DNA of 10,395 bases from Chitinivibrionales bacterium (GCA_030593665.1 JAUVGS010000028.1:1-10395); one strand, 5' to 3'; shown: positions 1 through 6,932, numbered from the stretch's first letter. Notes: generated from the sequence alone by a model not told the origin. A program made the numbers and translations.

Positions 1-3000
1 CAAGTACTATTGTTACAGTGTCTTCAAGTCCCACCCACACATTACCGAAATCATACTGCAAAGGGGTGGCTGATAAACCTCGAAAACCATTAACAGACAA
101 AGTGCATGGCATTTCATAGGGGGAAATTGTACCAGGGGCATTATGACTAAGCATAATGTTACCGAAATAGTCACCTGCAATAAGATTTACTGCTTTGAAT
201 TGTGCAGTTATATCAATAAAACCACCCGGAACAATCGTACTATTAGTAATGTTCAAAGAAAGCCATCTGCCATTGAAGGCTCGTTCTAATGCATAATTTA
301 TTACATTTGGTAATAATGGATTTCCCAAACCACTTGGGTAATAAACTTCCCAGGTCATTCCGGTCGCAATAACTGTTCCAAATCCATATTTATATTCAAT
401 TAATGTGGATCTGGAAGAATCATCTTCAATAATAACTTTCGTGTTTTGAACTAAATTTGAAAAATAGTTATGACTTGCAGAATTTCCTGTTAAAATACTG
501 TCCACACTATCAACCACTGGGTGGGCATAGTCCACAACATAATTTGTAGGGCTTGTTTGAAACACAGCCTGGACATCCCCGGGTAAAGTTATTGAAGAGG
601 ACATTGTAGCACAATGGAATTGTAATGTACCACCGGAACTCAGATAAGACTCAAATTTGCTTTTCTGTGCATGATAATTAGAATAAAAAGTAGTACCTTG
701 CACTGAAGGAATAATAATCAGGTCATAGATAGTAAAATCGGTATTCTGTATCTGTGAAGAAGAAATTATTGTAACAGTAGCCCCCATGGAGACCAATAAA
801 GGCTCATTAACATCATATCCCCAGGGTAAAACATCACGAATAATTAAAACATTTTCTCCATCCCGGTTTCCAGGTGTTGTATAAACAATGTTTTTTATGC
901 CTTTACCTGAAAATTGTAATGTATTCTCTGCTGTAATTTTTTTCTGTATTTCCCCCAATAGTTTTTGTAACTTTTCGTCTATATATTTTCTATTGGTAAA
1001 GTTTGTTTGACTGGTAGTTTGAATATTTAAATTAAAAACCAAATCATCACCACCAGGATTCGTTATAGTCATAACCTTCGAAACAGAATCACCGCCATCA
1101 AGCGTCTCACGAAAATGATCCGGTGCAACAGCAATCTCAGGCGGCGGTGTCCCTGTTCCGGCAAGATTGACGGTCAGGATGGGATTATCCTCAGCATCGC
1201 TGTTAATCGTAATAATTCCATTCTCAGTCCCCACTGCAGAGGGATGACAGACAATTTGAAGGGTTTGTGTACCAAAAGGCGGCACAATAATCGGCAATGA
1301 TGTAGCGTGGATAAATACGGGATTATTACTCGCTATAGCATTGACGGTGGCAGGTTCATCACCTGCATTCGTGAGGATAAACGCTGTCGTGTCATACGCA
1401 TCGACCCACACATTACCGAAATCATACACGTCAGGCGAAACAGCCAGGCGTCTGATGCCATCGACATATAGCGTACAGGGTAACACATAGGGATTAACCG
1501 CGACAGGATCGTTATGATTAAAAGACAGTGCGCCATAATAATTACCCCCAAGGAGTTCAGACGCATCTAGTGTCACAGAAATCGGCATAGTCCCACCGGG
1601 ATTGACAGTACCGGAAGCCGGGGTTGGTCGCAACCAGTCCGGTGTAAATCGAAATTGTACGGCAAGACTATTTTTTAAGTAGGCTGCATTATACACAACC
1701 GTCAAGCCATCGTTACGGGCAGCATTCTGAATACCAACCGTGCAGCCATTTAAATCACCTGTTAAATCATTATAGTAAAGGGTAATTGCACCACTTTCTT
1801 CCAATACTATTTGCATTGTATAATTCCCTGAGCTGTTGTATGCACGGACATTTTCGAATTGGACAATGGCCCTGCTTCCGTCGTCAAGGAAGTAAATATC
1901 ACCGGCAGAGCCCGGATTTAAATCATCATGGAGCATATCGATAAGATTCGCCGGTGCACTGGCACTGGGTAACGGATAATTACTGATCAGGCTTGAACCT
2001 GTTCCAAAGGTAATAAAACCATTTGAGCTTACAAAAATCGAATTAAATTCATTTTCATAAAAGGGAAAAGAAAAACTTATTGCCTGTTCCTGAAAACAGT
2101 CGTCACATGAAGAGACAGAACTCATTCGTGTCCCGCTGCCACTAATATCATTCCACTCAAAAGCAGGTCCTCCCGATTCATCAGAATCCTTCCATGAATA
2201 ACCAAAATTATCAGGTCCACCCTTGGCAAACGCCACTGGCAAACCGACACGTGCATCTTTTTGACCTTTAGGAATTTCAACAAAATGAGATGAATCATAT
2301 ACCTCTTCGGCCTGCATAACTGCCGATGTGGTATTATCGACAGACGTTATTGAAAATTCCAACGGTGCGTCACCATTATTAGTTACGGTTGTATTTACCA
2401 CGATAGAGTCACCTACAAGAACAGTATCGTGGATCAATTGCGGTGTTGCAACAATTTGGGGCCGGCTGAGCGTGAAATTGATATTCGTTACATTCGGGGG
2501 GATTGTCACTACCTGTGTATCGCCCGGCAAATAGTCATCATGTTTCACAAAAACATTGTAGGTCCCATCTATACCACCAAACACATATTCCCCTCCGGCG
2601 CCCGTCCGGACAGAGCCGGATAGTGGCCCGCTATACTCTACCGTTGCATTTTCAACCGGACTACCGCCGGTCAACGTCGTTACCGTACCGCTAATCTGGC
2701 TTGATGTGTATACGGTGATTGTGAAGCTTGATGTCCAGGAACCTGTGTCATCATCCGTGATTATCAGATCAAGCGTAACCGTATGAGGTGTGGGGCAATC
2801 GGCCGCTACGCTGATTGTGTAATCGTCAAGCGCTTTCTTTGTCGCACCGGCACCGGGAACATCGCCAAATGATGCTGCGTTATCCGTAATGGTAACGTAG
2901 CTGTCTGATGTTGAAATACCTGCATTAACCCCGGTCGCTTCATCACTCCCGACATTGGTAAGGGTAGCGGTAATATCAATCTGCTCCCCCGGATTTATAA

Positions 3001-5020
3001 GTCCATCGCCATTACCACCGGATACATCAGAGACAGTATGCGATGAATATGTCAGTGATGGTCCGGTAACCTGTCCCCGGAGCGGTGTGTGCGGGTCGCC
3101 GAGTAGATTCGATTCATAGAAACACCAGCGGATATAGGTTCCGTTAATATCCCATATATTATCCTCATGGCTGTCTGCATTAATAGCACCGAGATTAAAA
3201 ATATACTCACCAAAGTATGCATCCCAGAACTGGCGGTCAAAACGCTGGCTCGGCCCATCCATTGTTGCCCGGCTGTCATTATAGGCTCCATAGCCATAGC
3301 GTGAATTAAACACCACAGCATACATGCCATGTCGATTTGAGGTTGTCAGATGCTCAGCAATACAGTCCGCAGAAAAATCACCGGGAATACATCCTTGAGA
3401 ATAGGCAAAAAGGAAATTTGTATTAGTAAGAGCATCGGCATCGGCATTATAAAATTTCAACACATAACCTGTATTCGCATGGCCAAGGTGATTAATGATA
3501 CTGTAGTTATTACCATTAATGACATCCAATATATGGCTTTTTGGCCATGTCCCGTCATAATCATACAGGGTATCGACAGAAAAGGCGGGACAGACTGAAA
3601 AACCAACAGTAGTATAACCGGAAGTACTGGAGCCAAATCGAATCTCATCCATATATGGTCTGGCATAGGAAAACTCACCCGGGCCAAACTGTGAACCCAA
3701 ATATTCACCGGCAATTAAAGCCTGCCGTAAATAGGGAGCGCCTTCAGCGTCGTTTTCGTAAGCCAGTGTTTTATAAACGAAATTGGACATCTCTGTTGGA
3801 TTTTCGGCAGATGCACGACCAATGAATACTTCAGACATTAAGTCAACATCACTACCGCCGGGGCCATCGGTAGATTCACCCCAGTAAGTATCACCATCGG
3901 AGTTGTAGTCGCCATCAAGGCACTGAAAATAGAGATCACTTGGAATCGTGCTACCATCAGCGTATAAATAACGGAGTGGAATAATATTAACATCACCACC
4001 AAGCAGTACATACTCTGTTTCCCAGTTAGCATAGGCGTCGATAATAAAGTTGCGAAGCTTTTCCGCATCATCAACTCCGGAATAATTTCCATAGACATCT
4101 TCAATTGTCATAATGGTGGCGGTTAAACCCCGAGCCTGTTTATGGGCAATGAGTGTATGAACAGTATAATCCGTTGCCGCGTCACGAATTGCCTCGCTGG
4201 TTACAATAACATAGCGATAACTGTCGGCCGGGTCGCAAATACCGCGCGATTTGCGATGTACTTTTGGTTGTACTGTTTCATATTTAAAAAGCGCTTTTGG
4301 ATTATCAACACCTATGGTGGAAAAATTGAATCGTTTGGGAAATACAGATCCTTTTATCTTTTTAAGGGAGGTCGTAGGTTTCAAAGGTAATAAACAGGCA
4401 ATGTTGCTATAGCTATACAGTTGGCCCGATTTTGGATGGTAGGTAATTGGATGCAGATTTATAAAGGCTAAAGAAACACCATGTTTTTTCTGAATACCGA
4501 TGAAATCATACGCCTTGCCGGGGAAAGGTTGATCGCTGTTATAAATAGCGGATTTTGGCTGTGCTCTTCGAGGTTTTACACCCGGAATAAGGGGAAATGT
4601 TGCTTCTCCATAAGCGATATAATGTTCACCCGGTAGTAAATATTTCTTGTTGCGGGATACCCTGATTTTCTCAATATCAATTGTATACCCTTGAGGAATT
4701 ATAACTTTTACCGGCACAACAGGGAGGCGGGGTTCGCCTTCAAGCGCAGTCGTTGGTGCACCGTCAAGTACCACTTGTTCCATCTCTCTAACCGCGCTTC
4801 TGCTTTTCACCGTTTTACATGCAACCCCAGGCAATTTATAGGTCAGGGCAATGTGTTTGTTTTCCTGAGATGCGACCTGCACCATAACCGGGTTGGTTCC
4901 CGTTTTATGGGAAAATGCATTGGTAATGTTCCACTTCCCTACATGAATTTGAGCAATTACACCATTGCACAGGCAGGTAACTGCTACTATAAGTGAAATT
5001 CGTGTCATACTTTTTCTCAT
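1..5020 (-). CDS. Giant secreted C25 (gingipain-type) cysteine peptidase, modular, 3' end beyond the window
   Basis: The minus-strand frame stays open from ATG at 5020 to the window edge (1673 full codons), so the C-terminus is missing. A signal peptide fits residues 1-23 (MRKS start, hydrophobic core, cut in VIA/Q). A gingipain-like propeptide follows (about 24-235, with GEPRLPVVPVKV). The catalytic domain spans about 267-648. It has YVIVTSEA, LLGGDVNIIPLRY, an acidic DGDYNSDGD loop, the His motif NHLGHAN (His514) and the Cys motif SQGCIPGDF (Cys544); the 30-residue His-Cys spacing is like gingipains. After it come an Ig-like domain (about 650-770), a carboxypeptidase-regulatory-like domain (776-852), HYDIN/ASH-like segments, a nidogen-like domain (about 939-1110) and a flavodoxin/glutamine-amidotransferase-like domain (about 1388-1583). 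GAGAGG 9 nt upstream of the ATG supports this start. Secretion to the surface by a type IX system with a C-terminal sorting domain is an inference, because that end is not seen. The family assignment is firm; the substrate is unknown. Confidence 0.93.
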   Translation of the reverse strand, partial: MRKSMTRISLIVAVTCLCNGVIAQIHVGKWNITNAFSHKTGTNPVMVQVASQENKHIALTYKLPGVACKTVKSRSAVREMEQVVLDGAPTTALEGEPRLPVVPVKVIIPQGYTIDIEKIRVSRNKKYLLPGEHYIAYGEATFPLIPGVKPRRAQPKSAIYNSDQPFPGKAYDFIGIQKKHGVSLAFINLHPITYHPKSGQLYSYSNIACLLPLKPTTSLKKIKGSVFPKRFNFSTIGVDNPKALFKYETVQPKVHRKSRGICDPADSYRYVIVTSEAIRDAATDYTVHTLIAHKQARGLTATIMTIEDVYGNYSGVDDAEKLRNFIIDAYANWETEYVLLGGDVNIIPLRYLYADGSTIPSDLYFQCLDGDYNSDGDTYWGESTDGPGGSDVDLMSEVFIGRASAENPTEMSNFVYKTLAYENDAEGAPYLRQALIAGEYLGSQFGPGEFSYARPYMDEIRFGSSTSGYTTVGFSVCPAFSVDTLYDYDGTWPKSHILDVINGNNYSIINHLGHANTGYVLKFYNADADALTNTNFLFAYSQGCIPGDFSADCIAEHLTTSNRHGMYAVVFNSRYGYGAYNDSRATMDGPSQRFDRQFWDAYFGEYIFNLGAINADSHEDNIWDINGTYIRWCFYESNLLGDPHTPLRGQVTGPSLTYSSHTVSDVSGGNGDGLINPGEQIDITATLTNVGSDEATGVNAGISTSDSYVTITDNAASFGDVPGAGATKKALDDYTISVAADCPTPHTVTLDLIITDDDTGSWTSSFTITVYTSSQISGTVTTLTGGSPVENATVEYSGPLSGSVRTGAGGEYVFGGIDGTYNVFVKHDDYLPGDTQVVTIPPNVTNINFTLSRPQIVATPQLIHDTVLVGDSIVVNTTVTNNGDAPLEFSITSVDNTTSAVMQAEEVYDSSHFVEIPKGQKDARVGLPVAFAKGGPDNFGYSWKDSDESGGPAFEWNDISGSGTRMSSVSSCDDCFQEQAISFSFPFYENEFNSIFVSSNGFITFGTGSSLISNYPLPSASAPANLIDMLHDDLNPGSAGDIYFLDDGSRAIVQFENVRAYNSSGNYTMQIVLEESGAITLYYNDLTGDLNGCTVGIQNAARNDGLTVVYNAAYLKNSLAVQFRFTPDWLRPTPASGTVNPGGTMPISVTLDASELLGGNYYGALSFNHNDPVAVNPYVLPCTLYVDGIRRLAVSPDVYDFGNVWVDAYDTTAFILTNAGDEPATVNAIASNNPVFIHATSLPIIVPPFGTQTLQIVCHPSAVGTENGIITINSDAEDNPILTVNLAGTGTPPPEIAVAPDHFRETLDGGDSVSKVMTITNPGGDDLVFNLNIQTTSQTNFTNRKYIDEKLQKLLGEIQKKITAENTLQFSGKGIKNIVYTTPGNRDGENVLIIRDVLPWGYDVNEPLLVSMGATVTIISSSQIQNTDFTIYDLIIIPSVQGTTFYSNYHAQKSKFESYLSSGGTLQFHCATMSSSITLPGDVQAVFQTSPTNYVVDYAHPVVDSVDSILTGNSASHNYFSNLVQNTKVIIEDDSSRSTLIEYKYGFGTVIATGMTWEVYYPSGLGNPLLPNVINYALERAFNGRWLSLNITNSTIVPGGFIDITAQFKAVNLIAGDYFGNIMLSHNAPGTISPYEMPCTLSVNGFRGLSATPLQYDFGNVWVGLEDTVTIVL
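32..265 (-). repeat. Repeat cassette copy 2, distal half
   Basis: Residues 1586-1663, the gap-free partner of residues 1129-1206, 457 residues further on. The associated ASH domain is cut by the window edge, so more copies may follow to the left. Confidence 0.8.
33..56. repeat. 24-bp perfect direct repeat, copy A
   Basis: Identical base for base to 1404-1427. It lies in the peptidase frame at codons for YDFGNVWV, at the same codon phase as its partner, and the two starts are 1371 bp (457 codons) apart. Confidence 0.9.
272..859 (-). other. Glutamine-amidotransferase/flavodoxin-like domain inserted in second repeat cassette
   Basis: Residues about 1388-1583. NVLIIRD (1390-1396) is a first beta strand and is followed by a helix ending in LLVSMGATVTIIS. 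The next strand is YDLIIIPSVQ, and a ...FESYLSSGGTLQFHC strand-turn ends at Cys1470, where class I amidotransferase-like folds place their nucleophile elbow. GTVIATGMTWEVYY closes the fold. The elbow (FHCATM) lacks the usual G-x-C-x-G, so catalysis is doubtful and a binding or structural role is as likely. The call rests on strand pattern, not on a family signature. Confidence 0.5.
1403..1636 (-). repeat. Repeat cassette copy 1, distal half (WL..PGG..PCTL..YDFGNVWV)
   Basis: Residues 1129-1206 align without gaps to residues 1586-1663. I count 34 identities in 78, including PGG, HN-P, PY, PCTL and the exact octet YDFGNVWV. It is an Ig-like strand set (BACON/HYDIN type) that ends in the first strand of an ASH domain running to about 1291. 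Confidence 0.8.
1404..1427. repeat. 24-bp perfect direct repeat, copy B
   Basis: Partner of 33-56. The surrounding DNA has diverged while this short stretch has not. Confidence 0.9.
1691..2206 (-). other. Nidogen-like domain inserted in first repeat cassette
   Basis: Residues about 939-1110 (FGYSWKDSD, FEWNDISGSG, FPFYENEF, SSNGFITFG, LIDMLHDDLNP, QFENVRAYNSSGNYTMQIVL, GIQNAARNDGL). This pattern is common in secreted modular proteins, where it probably acts in adhesion or substrate binding. It interrupts an Ig-like module: the halves lie at about residues 854-895 and from 1129. The DNA is visibly AT-rich; by hand count 2041-2100 has 16 G/C of 60. Confidence 0.7.
3077..4222 (-). other. C25 peptidase catalytic domain within the giant gene
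   Basis: Residues about 267-648 of the minus-strand protein. The order of motifs follows gingipain-family peptidases: SYRYVIVTSEAI opening strand, GLTATIMTIEDVY, LLGGDVNIIPLRY, then the acidic DGDYNSDGD loop. EVFIGRASAENP, the NHLGHAN histidine and the SQGCIPGDF cysteine come next. SRYGYG and YESNLLGDPHTPL close the domain. His514 and Cys544 are the expected catalytic pair, so the enzyme should be active. Preference for Arg or Lys as in Porphyromonas cannot be read from the sequence. Confidence 0.88.
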
Positions 5021-5029
5021 AGTAAACAA

Positions 5030-5035
5030 CCTCTC
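5030..5035 (-). promoter_or_regulatory. Ribosome binding site of the C25 peptidase
   Basis: GAGAGG on the minus strand, 9 nt before the ATG at 5020. It favours this ATG over the in-frame ATG four codons later. Confidence 0.65.
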
Positions 5036-5063
5036 AAATAAGGTATCAGGTGCAGCTATATAC

Positions 5064-5081
5064 TTTTCACAAACGTGAAAA
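5064..5081. repeat. 18-bp inverted repeat in the peptidase leader
   Basis: TTTTCAC and GTGAAAA arms (7 bp, perfect) with a 4-base spacer, 44 bases upstream of the peptidase start. It could be a repressor operator or, if transcribed from the sigma54 promoter, a hairpin in the leader RNA. Weak -35/-10-like boxes flank it on the minus strand (CCGACA near 5087-5082, TATATA at 5062-5057; 19-bp spacing), which slightly favours an operator. Confidence 0.5.
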
Positions 5082-5352
5082 TGTCGGAAATTCTTATAAA
5101 AAAGCACTACAGATATTCGGTTAATATGTCGCGGTGGGTTTTCCCATCCCCTCGCTATGTTCAATGCAAATACATATTCACACACAGTTCTTCAAGGTAA
5201 GTTTTTCAAAGCCCCCAAAATACTCGTTACAAGTACTTTGACAAATATACTATTATTCAAAACACATATTCAACAACTTTTTTTTACCCGTAAGTAAAAT
5301 ATTATAACCGTTTTCAATATTTAACAAGTCAACCTAAAAAGACAAATAAACT

Positions 5353-5368
5353 CGCAAATAATATGCCA
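5353..5368 (-). promoter_or_regulatory. Sigma54 (-24/-12) promoter for the C25 peptidase
   Basis: The minus strand reads TGGCATATTATTTGCG. The GG at 5367-5366 and GC at 5355-5354 are separated by exactly 10 bases, and TGGCA and TTGC match the RpoN consensus (TGGCAC-N5-TTGC) in spacing and sequence. The expected start is about 5342, giving a leader of roughly 320 nt to the ATG at 5020. The tandem palindromes lie about 88 and 108 bp upstream, as expected for activator enhancer sites. Confidence 0.7.
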
Positions 5369-5420
5369 AACTATTAATTGCTGAATTTGAACGCGTAAAT
5401 AGATACTTTGGTTTTTCTAT

Positions 5421-5460
5421 CCGTCCCAATGCCGAGACAACCGTCCCAAATCCGGGACGG
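5421..5460. promoter_or_regulatory. Tandem palindromic activator sites (putative sigma54 enhancer)
   Basis: Two adjacent 20-bp units, 5421-5440 and 5441-5460, are identical at 15 of 20 positions. Each contains GTCCC-N6-G(A/G)GAC; the second extends to a 7-bp perfect stem, CCGTCCC/GGGACGG. The 20-bp centre spacing puts both dimers on nearly the same face of the helix. The likely ligand is an NtrC-family enhancer-binding protein acting on the sigma54 promoter at 5353-5368. Action on the plus-strand promoter, whose -35 is 65 bp away, is the alternative. Confidence 0.65.
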
Positions 5461-5525
5461 TTTGTTTACACGAGAGACAGTATTTTCATGTTTCCTGCAT
5501 GTTTTTATTTTTTCCAAAAAAATTA

Positions 5526-5554
5526 TTGACAAATCTCTTGAAATGTTGTATTGT
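5526..5554 (+). promoter_or_regulatory. Sigma70-type promoter of the membrane-protein/HTH operon
   Basis: TTGACA at 5526-5531, a 17-bp spacer and TATTGT at 5549-5554 (4 of 6 to TATAAT). The start would be near 5561, giving a leader of about 57 nt to the ATG at 5618. Confidence 0.6.
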
Positions 5555-5617
5555 TATGTTTGCAGCACAAACATGTCTGTGAAAAAAATTAGTTTGTATT
5601 TAATACAGGAGAAAAAT

Positions 5618-6328
5618 ATGGAAGATCACCTCTCACCACAAAAAGCGTTAAAAGACCTCTCGACAATAAAAAGCACTATTGACCGTGCGACCGGCGCAGA
5701 TATTTTTACCAGCTTCATTTATGGCGCCGGAACTCTTCTAATTATTTTCGGCATCACGGTTGTCGCTGGTTGCATTGTCAATTTCTATGTGTTAAATACT
5801 TTTGGTCTCAATTCCGACACCAGAAAAACTATGGGGATTATGTGGATCTCAATTATATGCCTGCTCGGTGCCGTAAAACTGATCACGTTTACCATGCAGG
5901 GAAAAAAACATAACATGAGTTTCACCTCCTACTTTAAACGTATCGCAAATAAATCTTTTCTCCAGATCGACATACCGATTGAGATTATGGCTACCATTTT
6001 TATTATCCTTTTTATTAAAATCGGTAGATATGAGTTTATCATACCAACCGGTGTCATCTGGCTTGCTGTTTTGTATACCTCACTGGGAACTGTTTTCCAT
6101 GAAAAAAGCTTTACCATTGTAGGATACATATTTCTTGCCAGTGGTGCCATTGGATTATTCTTTATGGCACACCTGCAACTGGTGTATGTCGCATGTGTCT
6201 TCGGAGTGCTGCCTGTAATCCTGGGACTCATTATGCATGGACGATACAAGCAATTAAAGGAAGCGCATATCGCTGATTATGAAACTGAATCAGAGGCTGA
6301 AGAAATAGTCACCGATGAGGTAGAATAG
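5618..6328 (+). CDS. Six-helix integral membrane protein of unknown function
   Basis: I do not recognise a named family. The 236-residue protein has a short N-terminal tail with no signal peptide. Six likely membrane helices lie at about 33-57, 73-92, 118-136, 141-160, 164-184 and 187-207. A very acidic C-terminal tail follows (DYETESEAEEIVTDEVE). The ATG at 5618 is chosen because AGGAGAAAAAT precedes it; the frame extends upstream to a TTG at 5408, but that stretch contains the promoter at 5526-5554. It is the first gene of a tight operon: the winged-helix regulator begins 5 nt after its stop. Such pairing suggests the regulator controls, or is signalled by, this membrane protein, but that is inference. 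Confidence 0.85.
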   Translation: MEDHLSPQKALKDLSTIKSTIDRATGADIFTSFIYGAGTLLIIFGITVVAGCIVNFYVLNTFGLNSDTRKTMGIMWISIICLLGAVKLITFTMQGKKHNMSFTSYFKRIANKSFLQIDIPIEIMATIFIILFIKIGRYEFIIPTGVIWLAVLYTSLGTVFHEKSFTIVGYIFLASGAIGLFFMAHLQLVYVACVFGVLPVILGLIMHGRYKQLKEAHIADYETESEAEEIVTDEVE

Positions 6329-6333
6329 CGCTC

Positions 6334-6663
6334 ATGGCAAACCAACCACTCAATAGGGAAAAAAGTGCCCGCCTCGAAAAGGTATTTCAGGCACCTGCCC
6401 GCCTGCGTATCGTGTCTATGCTGCTGGCCAACAAAAAAGCGGATTTCAGTGAGCTAATACACACACTCGAACTGACACGAGGTAATCTCAGTATGCACAT
6501 GAAAATGCTTGAAGAGTGTAAGTATATCACCATAAAAAAACAGTTTGTTAAAAACAGGCCGAAAACGACCTACTCAATGACACCACTCGGAAAAAAAGAT
6601 TTCAAACTATACATACAGATGCTGGAGAATATCATAGCATCAATTAAAACGACGGGGGAATAA
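6334..6663 (+). CDS. Small winged-helix transcriptional regulator (HTH_34-like, ArsR/MarR-type fold)
   Basis: A 109-residue, single-domain DNA-binding protein. The sequence ARLEKVFQAPARLRIVSML, then ADFSELIHTLELTRGNLSMHMKMLEE (recognition helix about 49-60) and the wing KNRPKTTYSMTPLGKKDF fit the short winged-helix family in which TxGNLSxHxKxLE is typical. The ligand-sensing residues are not evident and there are no Cys or His clusters for metal, so it probably responds by protein contact or acts as an autoregulator. Its stop TAA shares one base with the ATG of the next gene (TAATG), a sign of translational coupling. Confidence 0.88.
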   Translation: MANQPLNREKSARLEKVFQAPARLRIVSMLLANKKADFSELIHTLELTRGNLSMHMKMLEECKYITIKKQFVKNRPKTTYSMTPLGKKDFKLYIQMLENIIASIKTTGE

Positions 6664-6908
6664 TGGAAAAAGAAGATATCCAGGCTGAAGCCGGATTAGG
6701 GAGAAATGAAGGGATTGTAGCACTACTCAGTTATATTGGTTTTTTTATTACCGCGATAACGGGTTTACGAAAAAAACCGGTTTTTATTATATTGGTTATT
6801 GCATTGCTTGGGTTATTTCATGCAATATACGCAAGAAGACTCTGCGCGGTATGTAAAAAACTATGTCCGGCTAATCCAAGTGGGAATTTCTGGAAAACAT
6901 ATTTTTAA
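6663..6908 (+). CDS. 81-residue membrane protein with C-terminal CX2CX3CP motif
   Basis: Family not recognised. Two hydrophobic segments (about 17-35 and 38-57) are joined by a basic turn (LRKK), so both ends should face the same side. The tail has Cys61, Cys64 and Cys68 in LCAVCKKLCPANP and ends in NFWKTYF. The CX2CX3CP spacing resembles part of a ferredoxin-type cluster motif but lacks a fourth cysteine within the chain. Metal binding would therefore need a dimer or partner, or the motif could be redox-active. The ATG overlaps the stop of the regulator by one base. It is the last gene of the operon; the next promoter starts 24 nt after its stop. Confidence 0.75.
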   Translation: MEKEDIQAEAGLGRNEGIVALLSYIGFFITAITGLRKKPVFIILVIALLGLFHAIYARRLCAVCKKLCPANPSGNFWKTYF

Positions 6909-6932
6909 AAGGTAAAAAATTAAAAAAAACTG

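Larger units (their letters stand above)
5021..5617. other. Divergent intergenic regulatory region (597 bp)
   Basis: No credible gene is seen on either strand. The region is very AT-rich near 5220-5400. It holds, from left to right: the peptidase ribosome binding site, an inverted repeat at 5064-5081, a bulged inverted repeat at about 5126-5160, a minus-strand sigma54 promoter at 5353-5368, tandem palindromes at 5421-5460 and a plus-strand sigma70-like promoter at 5526-5554. Confidence 0.8.

Noticed and set aside
3052..4104. Short minus-strand frames inside the peptidase catalytic region (for example 3052-3330, 3457-3714, 3838-4104)
   Set aside because: They are shifted-frame shadows of the C25 coding frame, which is open throughout and carries the family motifs.
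4691..4996. Plus-strand 101-codon frame opposite the peptidase N-terminus
   Set aside because: It is antisense to the signal-peptide and propeptide coding region and shows no domain or start signal.
5238..5243. TTGACA on the plus strand as a promoter for a small gene
   Set aside because: There is no -10 at suitable spacing and no open frame with a start follows.
5441..5466. GC-rich stem CCGTCCC/GGGACGG as an intrinsic terminator
   Set aside because: No gene ends upstream on the plus strand. The stem is followed only by a broken TTTGTTT run, and a second copy of the same motif lies next to it, so an operator fits better.
5408..5617. N-terminal extension of the six-helix protein from a TTG at 5408
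   Set aside because: There is no ribosome binding site. The stretch contains the tandem palindromes and the -35/-10 boxes, and an AGGAGA-preceded ATG lies at 5618.
5461..5617. Sigma54 promoter on the plus strand driven by the same palindromes
   Set aside because: No GG-N10-GC pair is found in this stretch; the only promoter seen there is of sigma70 type.
5929..6249. 106-codon minus-strand frame opposite the membrane protein gene
   Set aside because: It is the antisense of hydrophobic helix codons and has no start signal.
6772..6785. Perfect 14-bp palindrome AAAAACCGGTTTTT
   Set aside because: It lies inside the coding frame of the small Cys-motif protein, has no loop, and is explained by codons for a basic turn and a Val-Phe helix.
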